A DNA stretch of 64,000 nucleotides, from assembly GCA_963721725.1 (NCBI GenBank), contig CAVRLX010000016.1, positions 248,001 to 312,000 on the forward strand. The letters are read 5' to 3'. Under the pieces are notes generated by a model that was given only the letters and a program-made list of their open reading frames with translations, made no database searches and was not told the origin of the DNA. Positions 49,208 to 57,772 of this stretch are shown here, one piece after another. Origin of the DNA: RI-153 sp963721725 (GTDB lineage: Bacteria; Chloroflexota; Anaerolineae; Caldilineales; Caldilineaceae). Positions within the stretch are counted from its first letter, which is position 1. Every line of letters starts with the position of its first letter. Position numbers and translations under genes: made by a program.

Positions 49208-52200
49208 ATGCCCAAACGAACTGACATTTCAACCATCATGATTATCGGCTCTGGCCCCATTATCATCGGCCAAGCCTGTGAATTCGACTATTCTGGCGTG
49301 CAGGCGTGCAAGTCCCTGCGCCAAGAAGGTTACCGCGTGGTGCTGGTGAATTCCAACCCGGCCACGATTATGACCGATCCGGAGATGGCCGATGTGACCT
49401 ACATCGAACCACTTACGGTAGATATTTTAGAAAAAATCATCGCCGCCGAAAAGCCCGATGCCTTGCTGCCCACGGTGGGCGGGCAAACTGGGTTGAATCT
49501 AGGCGTGGCGCTGGCCGAGGCAGGCATTCTCGACAAGTACGGCGTCGAGTTGATCGGCGCCAACCTGCGCTCCATGCAGGTGGCCGAGGACCGCGAACTC
49601 TTCAAAGAGGCCATGAACGAAATCGGGCTGGAATCGCCGCGCAGTGGTGTGGCTCGTTCGCTGAGCGAAGCGCATCGCATTGCCGGCGAGATCGGCCGCT
49701 TCCCCCTCTTCATCCGCCCCAGCTTTACCCTGGGCGGCAGCGGCGCGGGCACAGTCTTCACCCCAGAAGAATTTGAAGAAAAAGTGCTGTGGGGGCTGCG
49801 CGAAAGTCCGGTCCACACGGTGCTGGTAGAGGAATCGCTCATCGGCTGGAAGGAATACGAACTTGAGGTGATGCGCGACCGCGCCGACAACTTTGTGGTG
49901 GTCTGCACCATTGAAAACCTCGACGCTATGGGCGTGCATACGGGCGACAGCATCACCGTGGCCCCGGCGCAAACGCTCACCGACAAGGAGTATCAGCGGT
50001 TGCGCGATCAGGCGCGGCTGGTAATGCGCGTGGTGGGCGTGGAGACCGGCGGCAGCAATGTGCAGTTTGCCGTGGATCCGCAGACTGGGCGTGTGGTGGT
50101 CATCGAGATGAACCCGCGTGTGTCACGCTCCAGCGCGCTGGCCTCTAAGGCCACGGGCTTTCCCATTGCCAAGTTGGCTGCCAAGCTGGCCGTGGGCTAC
50201 ACGCTGGACGAGCTTAAAAACGACATTACCCAGGAGACCGTGGCTGCCTTCGAGCCGTCTATTGACTACGTGGTGGTGAAGATTCCGCGCTGGGCCTTTG
50301 AGAAGTTCCCTGGCGTGGATCGGGAGCTGGGGCCACAGATGAAGTCCGTGGGTGAGGTGATGGCGATTGGGCATACCTTCAAAGAGGCGCTGCAAAAGGG
50401 CGTGCGCAGTCTGGAGATCGGCCGCGATGGTTTGGGTCCGCTGGAACGGGACGATCAGGGCCATTTCAAAGGCTATAGTCCCACCACAGAACTGCATGAT
50501 CTGCTGCGGCTGCCCAACCGGGATCGTCTCTTCGCCACCTACGAAGCGCTTAAACAGGGCGATTCTGTCGCCACCGTCTGCCAGCTCACGCTCTACGACC
50601 CTTGGTTTGTGACGCAGATGAAGCAGATCGTCGATTTTGAAAAGAGCATCGAACGGCTGGACGCGTACACGCTGCGCCGTGCCAAGCGCATGGGGTTCAG
50701 CGACGCGCAGATTGGCCGCGTCGTAAACGAACGAATTGATAAAGGGGTATTAGGTATTGAGATATTAGATATTGGGGAGAGCAACGTTGCGGGCAATATC
50801 CAGTACCCAATCTCCGAATCTACGATTCGGCTCCTCCGCCATCAATTCGGCATCCTCCCCACCTATCATCAGGTGGACACCTGTGCCGCCGAGTTCGAGG
50901 CGCACACGCCCTATCTCTACAGCAGTTATGAGAGCGAAAGCGAAGTGCCGCCCACCCAGCGCGAGAAGATTATCATCCTGGGAGGCGGACCCAACCGCAT
51001 CGGCCAGGGCATCGAATTCGACTACTGCTGTGTTCACGCCAGCTTTGCCCTACGCGATCTGGGCTACGAAACCATTATGGTCAACTGCAACCCAGAGACC
51101 GTCAGCACCGACTATGACACCAGCGACCGCCTCTATTTTGAGCCGCTGACGTTGGAAGATGTGTTAAATATCTATGAGCGGGAGGCGGGGGTGGCAAGTG
51201 GCAAGTGGCAAGTGGCCGGTGATGTATCAGAGGCCGCAGACGACGCCCTTCACCCTTCACCCTTCCCCCCTCACTCCTCGCCCCTTGTCAAGGGTCTCAT
51301 CGTCCAATATGGCGGGCAGACGCCGCTGAACTTGGCGGCGGGCTTGCAAGAGGCAGGGGTGCCGATTTTGGGGACGCAACCAGCGGCGATTGATCTGGCC
51401 GAGGATCGCGACCAGTTCAGCGCACTGCTGGCGCGGCTCGAGATTCCGTCCCCGGCCAACGGCATTGCGCGCAGCACCCCCGAAGCGCTGGAGATCGCCG
51501 GGCGCATTGGCTATCCCGTGGTGGTGCGCCCTTCTTATGTGTTGGGCGGGCGCGCCATGGCCGTTGTGGATGATCCCGACGGGCTACGCAGTTACATGGT
51601 CGAGGCGATCCGCGCCGCTGTGGGCGTCACCGGCAAGCGCGAGGGACGCCCGACCGGGCCGACGATCTTGATTGACCAGTTTTTGGAAGACGCCTATGAG
51701 GTGGATGTGGACGCCGTCTGTGATGGGGAAAGGCTGGTCATTGGCGGCATTATGCAGCATATTGAAGAGGCGGGCATCCACAGCGGTGACAGCGCCTGTG
51801 TGCTGCCGCCGTACAAAATCAGTGGCTATCACCTGAGCATTATCCGCGAGTATACGGAAAAATTGGGGCTGGCGCTGGGCGTACACGGACTCATGAATGT
51901 GCAATACGCCATCAAAGATGACGTGGTTTACGTGTTGGAGGTGAACCCGCGTGCCAGCCGCACCGTGCCCTTTGTGAGCAAGGCTACGGGCGTGCCCCTG
52001 GCGAAACTGGCGGCGCGGGTGATGGCAGGCGAATCGCTGGCCGAGGTGGGGCTGACCGAGCAGCCCGAGGTGGACGGCTTCTTTGTGAAAGAAGCCGTGT
52101 TACCGTGGAAGAAATTCACCGGCATTGACACGATTTTGGGGCCAGAGATGCGCTCCACAGGCGAGGTGATGGGCCATGCCAGCGGCTTCGGCCATGCCTT

Positions 52201-52666
52201 CGCCAAAAGCCAGTTGGGCGCGGGCTATCGGTTGCCGGTTTCTGGCGGGGTGCTGATTACCGTCAACGATTTCGACAAGGGCGCAGCCGTAAAACTGGCG
52301 CGCGATTTTCACCGCATGGGTTTCACCATCTATGCCACCGAGGGCACGGGCGAATTGATCGAAAAGGTGGGCATCCCCGTGACCACGCTAGACAAGGCAT
52401 CGGATGCTGGCGAAGGGCGCTATACCACCATCGACGCCATGCGCGACGACAAGATCCATTTAGTGATCAACACGCCGCTTGGATCGGACAGCCGCAACGA
52501 TGGCCGCAAGATCCGCACGCTTGCCACCCGCATGGAGATCCCGCTGATCACCACGCTGTCGGCGGCCCAGGCTTCGGTCAATGGCATCCGCGCCATGGGC
52601 CAAAAAGATCTCACGGTACGCAGCCTGCAGGAGCATTACGCCAGCCAAAACAAGCCCGCAAAATGA
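49208..52666 (+). CDS. carB: Carbamoyl-phosphate synthase large subunit (two in-frame repeat insertions)
   Basis: CarB makes carbamoyl phosphate from bicarbonate, ammonia and two ATP for arginine and pyrimidine synthesis. The product of about 1,152 residues is longer than the usual 1,060-1,080. Both ATP-grasp halves are intact: TIMIIGSGPIIIGQACEFDY and later IIILGGGPNRIGQGIEFDYC mark their starts, ALASKATGFPIAKLAAKLA and VSKATGVPLAKLAARVM their cores, and VLITVNDFDKGAAVKLARDF opens the MGS-like allosteric domain. The extra length comes from two palindromic word repeats kept in frame: residues about 512-536 (50744-50815) in the oligomerisation domain and about 661-690 (51190-51278) just before VKGLIVQYGGQTPLNLA. 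The ATG at 49208 starts the normal N-terminus; the open frame extends upstream without a site. carA is not adjacent. Confidence 0.96.
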   Translation: MPKRTDISTIMIIGSGPIIIGQACEFDYSGVQACKSLRQEGYRVVLVNSNPATIMTDPEMADVTYIEPLTVDILEKIIAAEKPDALLPTVGGQTGLNLGVALAEAGILDKYGVELIGANLRSMQVAEDRELFKEAMNEIGLESPRSGVARSLSEAHRIAGEIGRFPLFIRPSFTLGGSGAGTVFTPEEFEEKVLWGLRESPVHTVLVEESLIGWKEYELEVMRDRADNFVVVCTIENLDAMGVHTGDSITVAPAQTLTDKEYQRLRDQARLVMRVVGVETGGSNVQFAVDPQTGRVVVIEMNPRVSRSSALASKATGFPIAKLAAKLAVGYTLDELKNDITQETVAAFEPSIDYVVVKIPRWAFEKFPGVDRELGPQMKSVGEVMAIGHTFKEALQKGVRSLEIGRDGLGPLERDDQGHFKGYSPTTELHDLLRLPNRDRLFATYEALKQGDSVATVCQLTLYDPWFVTQMKQIVDFEKSIERLDAYTLRRAKRMGFSDAQIGRVVNERIDKGVLGIEILDIGESNVAGNIQYPISESTIRLLRHQFGILPTYHQVDTCAAEFEAHTPYLYSSYESESEVPPTQREKIIILGGGPNRIGQGIEFDYCCVHASFALRDLGYETIMVNCNPETVSTDYDTSDRLYFEPLTLEDVLNIYEREAGVASGKWQVAGDVSEAADDALHPSPFPPHSSPLVKGLIVQYGGQTPLNLAAGLQEAGVPILGTQPAAIDLAEDRDQFSALLARLEIPSPANGIARSTPEALEIAGRIGYPVVVRPSYVLGGRAMAVVDDPDGLRSYMVEAIRAAVGVTGKREGRPTGPTILIDQFLEDAYEVDVDAVCDGERLVIGGIMQHIEEAGIHSGDSACVLPPYKISGYHLSIIREYTEKLGLALGVHGLMNVQYAIKDDVVYVLEVNPRASRTVPFVSKATGVPLAKLAARVMAGESLAEVGLTEQPEVDGFFVKEAVLPWKKFTGIDTILGPEMRSTGEVMGHASGFGHAFAKSQLGAGYRLPVSGGVLITVNDFDKGAAVKLARDFHRMGFTIYATEGTGELIEKVGIPVTTLDKASDAGEGRYTTIDAMRDDKIHLVINTPLGSDSRNDGRKIRTLATRMEIPLITTLSAAQASVNGIRAMGQKDLTVRSLQEHYASQNKPAK
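50744..50815. repeat. Family-H palindrome inserted in frame in carB
   Basis: The left arm has GGGGTATTAGGTATTGAGAT and ATTAGATATTGGGGA. The right arm (50794-50815) is CAATATCCAGTACCCAATCT then CC. It encodes about 24 extra residues (GVLGIEILDIGESN, NIQYPIS) between NERIDK and ESTIRLLRHQFGI. The ATTGGGTATTGG-type words match the insertion in the RACo-type gene. Confidence 0.85.
51190..51278. repeat. Family-G word repeat inserted in frame in carB
   Basis: The left part is a triple GGCAAGT repeat (from 51192). The right part is a triple CCCTTCA-like repeat (51246-51266). They are partly complementary. The insert encodes SGKWQVAGDVSEAADDALHP and some more residues not found in normal CarB. Similar CTTCAC words occur at 5968-5999 after murQ. 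Confidence 0.75.
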
Positions 52667-52697
52667 CCCTTTACAGGGCGAACAATTAGTGCCAAGA

Positions 52698-52739
52698 TGC
52701 CAGGGTGAAGAGAGATTTCTCTCTTTACCCTGGCATTTT
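52698..52739 (+). terminator. Strong terminator after carB
   Basis: TGCCAGGGTGAAGAGAGA (52698-52715) pairs almost perfectly with TCTCTCTTTACCCTGGCA (52718-52735), followed by TTTTC. It lies between carB and the convergent S8 protease gene. Confidence 0.93.
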
Positions 52740-52766
52740 CTTCAAACCATTGGCCGCAGATTCCCG

Positions 52767-54935
52767 CTACGGAGCGTTGTAAACCAGCGGGACAAAGACC
52801 TGAGCCGTGCCATAGGTGATAGAGAGGGACATGGTGGCCCCAGTGATTTCGCTAATCGTGGCGGTGTTGTGTAGCCGTCCTGACGCGGCGGGCTGGAGGA
52901 TACCCGCATAGGTAATGGTCACTATTTCCCCCGGCATCAGGCTACTGCTCCAACTGACGCGACGGTTAGAGAGAGTAGGCTGCGGGTCGACGCTGGCTGT
53001 CGGGAATGTGGTCAGGGTAAGGTGGGCAGGCAGTGGATTGTTGAGCGAGACTGTGCTGGTAATGCGCTGACTGTTGACGATATTTACGGTGGTAGTAATG
53101 ATCTCTCCTTCGTCAGTATGGATTGAGGTCATTTCCAATGAGGAGTTACTGAGATTGGTTGGCGGCACCCCCAGATGCAATCGTCCGTGTCCAGTACGCA
53201 TGGTATCCAGACTCAGGGGCAGTGCGCGTTCTTTCAAAAAGTTGCGGATCTGCTGGACCCCCCATTCCGGGTAGGCGTCGGCGATGAGCAGCGCAGCCCC
53301 GGCCACATGCGGCGCAGCAGCACTGGTCCCGTTAAAGGGGCGACTTTCCGAACTGGCGGTGGTAATGTTGGTATAGGCGGCCAGTTCTGGCTTGGGGAAA
53401 CCGCCCTCGGCCACGCCACCCGGTCCATTGGTGGGGCCTTCGGCACTGTACGCCTGCACATCAAAGGGATGGGCCACATCGATTGCCGCCACGCTCAGGA
53501 TGTCAGCCACATCAGCCAGGTTGATCAGGCTGCGGTTGGCGGTGGCAATGCCAGGGCGATAAAATTTGGGCATGAAAATCTCAAAGTGGGGGTGGATGGC
53601 AGGGTCGCCCCGATAGCGTACCAAAGCAAATCCATAATAGGTCGGCTCCCCGTCAGTGATAAAATGCAGGGTCTCCGTGGGCATCTGTCCAGGAATCCCC
53701 TCTTGGGGATTGCGGCTCTCTGTTGCTAATTTCCATTCGCGACCATTCCAACGCACAAGCAGCAGATCATAATCTTCGCGCACCGTCTCCCAGTCGCTCC
53801 ACCGGGCGTGTAAGGCCAGCCGCACCCCCGGCGGGATTACATAGATCTGCCCATTGCCCGGTCCAAAATAGTTGATCTCCTGGTTGCCATTAAACTCGTG
53901 ATAGAGATCTTGATCTTGATCGGAAAATGCACCGCCCCAGTGGTGCTCGCGATCATTTCCCACCGCCGTCACCCAGAGAATGCCGGCGGCTTCGGCCAAG
54001 GTTGCCAGCTCGGCAAAGTAGCCAGTGCCGTCACCTGGGGTCAGGTTATACCAGCCCACGGCAGTGGCGATTACGTCCACATCTTGCTCAATCAGCCAGA
54101 GCACCGCTTCTTTAAGGTCGATGTCGGTGGCGATGCGGGCCAGATAGAACGAACCATCGGGAGCCACATCGTGGATGATTTCGGCCACAGCGGTTCCGTG
54201 GTTGGTGGGGCCATCAATAGCATCCTCAGGCTCTTTATCGGCAAAATTGCGCCCGACAATCACCCCCGGCAATTCGCTGCCGCGTAGATCCGCATATCCT
54301 TTAAAGCCGCCATCAATTATGCCCACACGGCGACCTTTTCCGGTGATGCCACTGCGATGCCAAGCCGTCACATTAAACGCGCTTAGCGCTTCGCTGTTGA
54401 TCACTTCATTGCCCGTGCCGAGCAATTCCAGTGTGCTGGGAATGCGTACATAGGTCACATCATGCTGGGCAATCAGCGCGCCCAGGCTATCGGGGCGCAC
54501 CCAACCTTGAAGTCGGAAGTTGTCCAAGGACATGCCGGTGATCTCGCCGCCCAGGGCTTCCACCTGCGCGCTGATAGCGGACGCGCTGCCTTCCGCGACC
54601 CAGATTTGTACCTGGATACGATTTTGGTCAAAACGCAGATCAGGATACCGTTGAACCAGTGGCTCTACCACAGAACCAGACTGACGGCGCGTCTCTGTCA
54701 GCCAGAGATCGGCAAGGGTGCTATCGAGTTTAGAGGGGCGCGGTGTATCGGCGAAGCTACGCACCAGATCGGCGGGCATGGTCCCGATCCCCGGTGGCGG
54801 ATCCACAGCAATCACAGGTGGCGGCGCGGGCGATTGGGCAACCACAGGCTGTGTCAGAAAGAGCGCTGTCCCTATGAGGGAGAGGAGCAGAAGGCGGATA
54901 AGCAAAATGAAGTGAGCAGGCGAGAGTGGCATCAT
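52767..54935 (-). CDS. Secreted S8 (subtilisin-type) serine protease
   Basis: A 722-residue exported protease. A signal peptide (RLLLLSLIGTALFLTQPVVA) is followed by a proregion-like segment to about residue 185. The catalytic domain has Asp in RVGIIDGGFKGY, His in PTNHGTAVAEIIHDV and Ser in RPFNGTSAAAPHVAGAAL. A roughly 130-residue insertion between His and Ser (around 340-460) resembles a beta-sandwich lodged in the catalytic domain. The C-terminal 110 residues (ITTTVNIVNSQRITSTVSLN) look like a DUF11/Ig-like repeat used in surface proteins. It is the last gene of a minus-strand group. Extracellular protein degradation is the probable role. Confidence 0.92.
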   Translation of the reverse strand: MMPLSPAHFILLIRLLLLSLIGTALFLTQPVVAQSPAPPPVIAVDPPPGIGTMPADLVRSFADTPRPSKLDSTLADLWLTETRRQSGSVVEPLVQRYPDLRFDQNRIQVQIWVAEGSASAISAQVEALGGEITGMSLDNFRLQGWVRPDSLGALIAQHDVTYVRIPSTLELLGTGNEVINSEALSAFNVTAWHRSGITGKGRRVGIIDGGFKGYADLRGSELPGVIVGRNFADKEPEDAIDGPTNHGTAVAEIIHDVAPDGSFYLARIATDIDLKEAVLWLIEQDVDVIATAVGWYNLTPGDGTGYFAELATLAEAAGILWVTAVGNDREHHWGGAFSDQDQDLYHEFNGNQEINYFGPGNGQIYVIPPGVRLALHARWSDWETVREDYDLLLVRWNGREWKLATESRNPQEGIPGQMPTETLHFITDGEPTYYGFALVRYRGDPAIHPHFEIFMPKFYRPGIATANRSLINLADVADILSVAAIDVAHPFDVQAYSAEGPTNGPGGVAEGGFPKPELAAYTNITTASSESRPFNGTSAAAPHVAGAALLIADAYPEWGVQQIRNFLKERALPLSLDTMRTGHGRLHLGVPPTNLSNSSLEMTSIHTDEGEIITTTVNIVNSQRITSTVSLNNPLPAHLTLTTFPTASVDPQPTLSNRRVSWSSSLMPGEIVTITYAGILQPAASGRLHNTATISEITGATMSLSITYGTAQVFVPLVYNAP

Positions 54936-55060
54936 GGCAGCGTTGTCTATTCATTGAAAGCACGCACAAATAATTATAGTGGTTCGGAGTAGCCTTTAAA
55001 TCGGGTACTGTACGGAAGTTGTAGTGTGCTCCTAGATCAACGTTGTCAGCCTGATCACTA

Positions 55061-55969
55061 TTACGCCCAGGGCGGTGAAAATACCCTCCCTCTTTGGCGT
55101 TGCACCAACAGATAGTGCCAGCCGCTGTCGGGCAGCGCAACACAATCCACCACTTGATACCCGGCTGCAAAACTCTGTTGCATTACTTGGCGCAGATAAA
55201 GCCGCCATGCCATCAGCAAGCCTGGCTCCACACGCAGAGAGGCGACACCGTCGGGCAGGGGCACGGCCAGCGGACGTTCATCTACCACAATCTGCGCCTC
55301 CACGGGTTGGCGCAGCGAGCTGCCAAAGTGCAGCGGGCGAGTGGGCAGAATCTGCAAAGAATGCGCCGCCCAATCTACGGGCTGTTGATCCGCGGCCAGG
55401 GCATAGGCAACTCGGTCACTTGCCATCTGCCAATCCACCTGAAACCGATCGCTGGGCATGGCAGCGTTGAATTCGTCGTCCATGGTCCCATAGGCATCCA
55501 CAATGTAGGTGGTGCAGGTAGCTCCTAATCGATGAATGTTAAGCACAGCATTCACCCGTTGCAATGGGTCGTATGTCCAGGTCATCCAATCGGTCAGCCC
55601 TTCGGCCAACAAGCGTTCACGTTGGGCCAGTTTCAGGCGCACCCCAATGCCCTGGCTATGCCAACGGGGCAGTACCCCCAGCATGTGGCTGCAAAATTTA
55701 AGCGTTGGCTGCCCGCCGACATGTACAAAGGCTGGCCAGCCAAAGGCAAGCCCCACCATGCCGCCAGTTTGCGTTGGCCCATCAGGCGCAAACGCCCCCA
55801 GCAACATCCCGCCATTTTTGGCGTGGGTTACCAGCACGTGTACAGGCACAACGTCGACCTCGCCTTCGCTGCCCCACACTTGGCGCTGGACCGCTTGAAA
55901 ATGTTCACACTCTTGAACGCTGTAGAGCGGCCGGATGGTAATTTCGACTCTGGGTTTCATAGACGCCAT
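55061..55969 (-). CDS. GNAT-like acetyltransferase family protein (COG3375 type)
   Basis: A 302-residue protein similar to the COG3375 group of predicted GNAT acyltransferases: FQAVQRQVWGSEGEVDVVPV, the beta-4 stretch GMVGLAFGWPAF, the acetyl-CoA-like loop LGVLPRWHSQGIGVRLKLAQ (QGIGVRL matches the Q/RxxGxG/A pattern) and LTDWMTWTYDPLQRVNAVLN. In this group an acyl-CoA is assumed but substrates are unknown. A second ATG three codons in (55960) is also possible. It follows the degenerate RlmD-like gene by 21 bp on the same strand, so they are probably co-transcribed. Confidence 0.85.
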   Translation of the reverse strand: MASMKPRVEITIRPLYSVQECEHFQAVQRQVWGSEGEVDVVPVHVLVTHAKNGGMLLGAFAPDGPTQTGGMVGLAFGWPAFVHVGGQPTLKFCSHMLGVLPRWHSQGIGVRLKLAQRERLLAEGLTDWMTWTYDPLQRVNAVLNIHRLGATCTTYIVDAYGTMDDEFNAAMPSDRFQVDWQMASDRVAYALAADQQPVDWAAHSLQILPTRPLHFGSSLRQPVEAQIVVDERPLAVPLPDGVASLRVEPGLLMAWRLYLRQVMQQSFAAGYQVVDCVALPDSGWHYLLVQRQRGRVFSPPWA

Positions 55970-55990
55970 CTCTGGTTGGACAATGAAGGG

Positions 55991-57412
55991 TTAGCGGATG
56001 CGGTCGAAGCGGGCGATGAGGACAATTTGCGCCTGTTGCGGATGCAGATCCACAGGCTGTACCGTTGTCAGTGCATAGCCTTCGCCGTGGGCCACGCCCA
56101 CCAGCCGCGCCAGTTCTGCGCTATCTTCACAGACCAGCCCAAAGCGCCCGATCTTGAGCAGGGCCAGATGGTGAAAAATCGTGGCGTCCACGGCGTCGCC
56201 GTCCTGGGGCGTGAGCAGGGCCACGTCGGTTTCATAGTGGCCGCGGCGCAGGTTATCCAAGACGCGGCGCACTGCCCCGCTGTGGATGTCGATGTGCGGC
56301 GCGCCAGCCAGGTTTGCCTGGAGCGCCGCCACGGCCAGTTCGGCCTCTTCCACAGCCACCAACGTGGTCATTTCGCCGCCAATCACAAGCGAGATCAGCC
56401 CCAGGCCAGCCCACAGATGCACGCCATGCTCAAAGGCTTTGAGTTCGAGCAGGCCCGCCGCCAGCGTGCCAATGGCCTCATCGCCCAAGCCATGCGGCCA
56501 AGCCGTGGGCGTGTTGCCCAGCGAAGGATAGGCCGTCAGTTGCTCGTCGCCCAAGCGAATCGGATAGCTCCAATCCCCCACCAATAGATCCACGGTGGCG
56601 GTGGCGCCCTGGGCATGGCGGATCAACACATTGACCGGCAGCCCCAGTTCCAGCGAGGGGGCCGCACCGCTGCGGCTTTCCAACACAATCATACCCTTGT
56701 GACCGTCGCCAAGCTGATCGGCGGTTGCGCCTACGCTCATTTCGATGCTACTTAAATCGGTTGCTAACTCGCGCCCAGTCTCTGGGTCAACATCAAAGGC
56801 CGCAAAGAGATCGGCCAGTTGGGGATGATGCAAGAGGCAAAAGTCAACGGGCAAGAGCGGCGCAACCGGGGGGCCGTCCTGGCGCGTGGGCAGGCAAAGC
56901 TGCCCGCTTTCATTCAGCGCAAAGGCCATCTGGGTCAGATAGCCATAGGCCAGCGCCACATCATCAGCGGCGGCGGGGTCGCCCAGACCAACCACGTCTG
57001 CCACCAATGCTTCGGCACGGCGGCGGCGCTGGCGCGGATCGGGGAAAATCAAGGGTTGTTCGGCCAGTGCTTGCACAGCCAGTTCGCGCTTGAGGGCAAG
57101 TTGGCGATCATAGGCGATGTGTTGCCACTGGCAACCGGCACAGCGCGGCGCACCGTCCGGGTTGAGTACGCTGCCATCGGGCAACGTCACCGGCTGGGGC
57201 GGTCCAAAATAGGGGCAGGGCGGCGTCACCCGATCCGGGCTGGCAACGAGAACACGGTGCAACTGTGCCCGACCCCGCGTCAAGTCGACCTCAACCCGTT
57301 CGCCGGGGATGGCATCGGCCACGATGACCGCTTTGCCTGTTTGGGGATGACGCCCCACGGCTTCCCCAGTGCTGGTGATACCCTCTAGCGCTAATTCAAT
57401 CCGTACGGCCAT
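55991..57412 (-). CDS. RlmD/TrmA-like RNA methyltransferase homologue with degenerate catalytic motifs
   Basis: About 473 residues. The N-terminal TRAM domain (IELALEGITSTGEAVGRHPQ, VIVADAIPGERVEVDLTRGR) and the cysteine cluster region CPYFG with CAGCQWQHIAYDRQLALKRE are as in RlmD, which methylates U1939 of 23S rRNA. The C-terminal SAM domain is recognisable only in outline: VHLWAGLGLISLVIGGEMTT replaces the DLFCGxGxF motif. DPPR has become TPQD, the catalytic SCNPxT is CEDSAE, and the final HVE is absent. Either it binds RNA without methylating or its chemistry differs. The ATG at 57412 starts the TRAM domain and follows GAGAG; the frame extends upstream to 57643 without a site. Confidence 0.82.
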   Translation of the reverse strand: MAVRIELALEGITSTGEAVGRHPQTGKAVIVADAIPGERVEVDLTRGRAQLHRVLVASPDRVTPPCPYFGPPQPVTLPDGSVLNPDGAPRCAGCQWQHIAYDRQLALKRELAVQALAEQPLIFPDPRQRRRRAEALVADVVGLGDPAAADDVALAYGYLTQMAFALNESGQLCLPTRQDGPPVAPLLPVDFCLLHHPQLADLFAAFDVDPETGRELATDLSSIEMSVGATADQLGDGHKGMIVLESRSGAAPSLELGLPVNVLIRHAQGATATVDLLVGDWSYPIRLGDEQLTAYPSLGNTPTAWPHGLGDEAIGTLAAGLLELKAFEHGVHLWAGLGLISLVIGGEMTTLVAVEEAELAVAALQANLAGAPHIDIHSGAVRRVLDNLRRGHYETDVALLTPQDGDAVDATIFHHLALLKIGRFGLVCEDSAELARLVGVAHGEGYALTTVQPVDLHPQQAQIVLIARFDRIR

Positions 57413-57644
57413 CTGTTTCTCTCGATCTGCTGTCAAAAATTCGTCTTGTGCGGTTTGCAGTCTGTCGCTTAGGCGTGATTGTACCCGCCGCCCTGTGGCT
57501 GCGCAAACAATGCCATGCAAAGGCAGCCAAATCGCAGATTGGCCGTTGGTTGTGAAATGCGCTTTGGCACAGTATACTATGCGGCAATGGCCCCACCCTG
57601 ACGGTAGCTTCGCTGTCGGGCTATCTGTTCCACGTTCGTCCATC

Positions 57645-57717
57645 TATACTCCGCAGCCGTACACAAGGACGTTTTTCAAAGAGCAAAACCGGGTCCTTTG
57701 TGGTGCGGCTTAGGATA
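57645..57717 (+). repeat. Family-L hairpin repeat, copy 3
   Basis: Begins TATACTCCGCAGC, has the core ACACAAGGACGTTTTTCAAA then GAGC, and ends CCTTTGTGGTGCGGCTTAGG. It lies between divergent genes, 56 bp before the LysM gene and in plus orientation. The rest of the 360-bp gap (57413-57772) shows no gene. Confidence 0.85.
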
Positions 57718-57772
57718 ACGATTTTCAGCAAACTACTCTCTACTCCAATTGTATTGACCGAGGGAGCATTTT

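Noticed and set aside
55532..56587. A 351-codon plus-strand frame across the GNAT and RlmD-like genes
   Set aside because: It spans two clearly coding minus-strand genes and their intergenic gap and has no recognisable domain.
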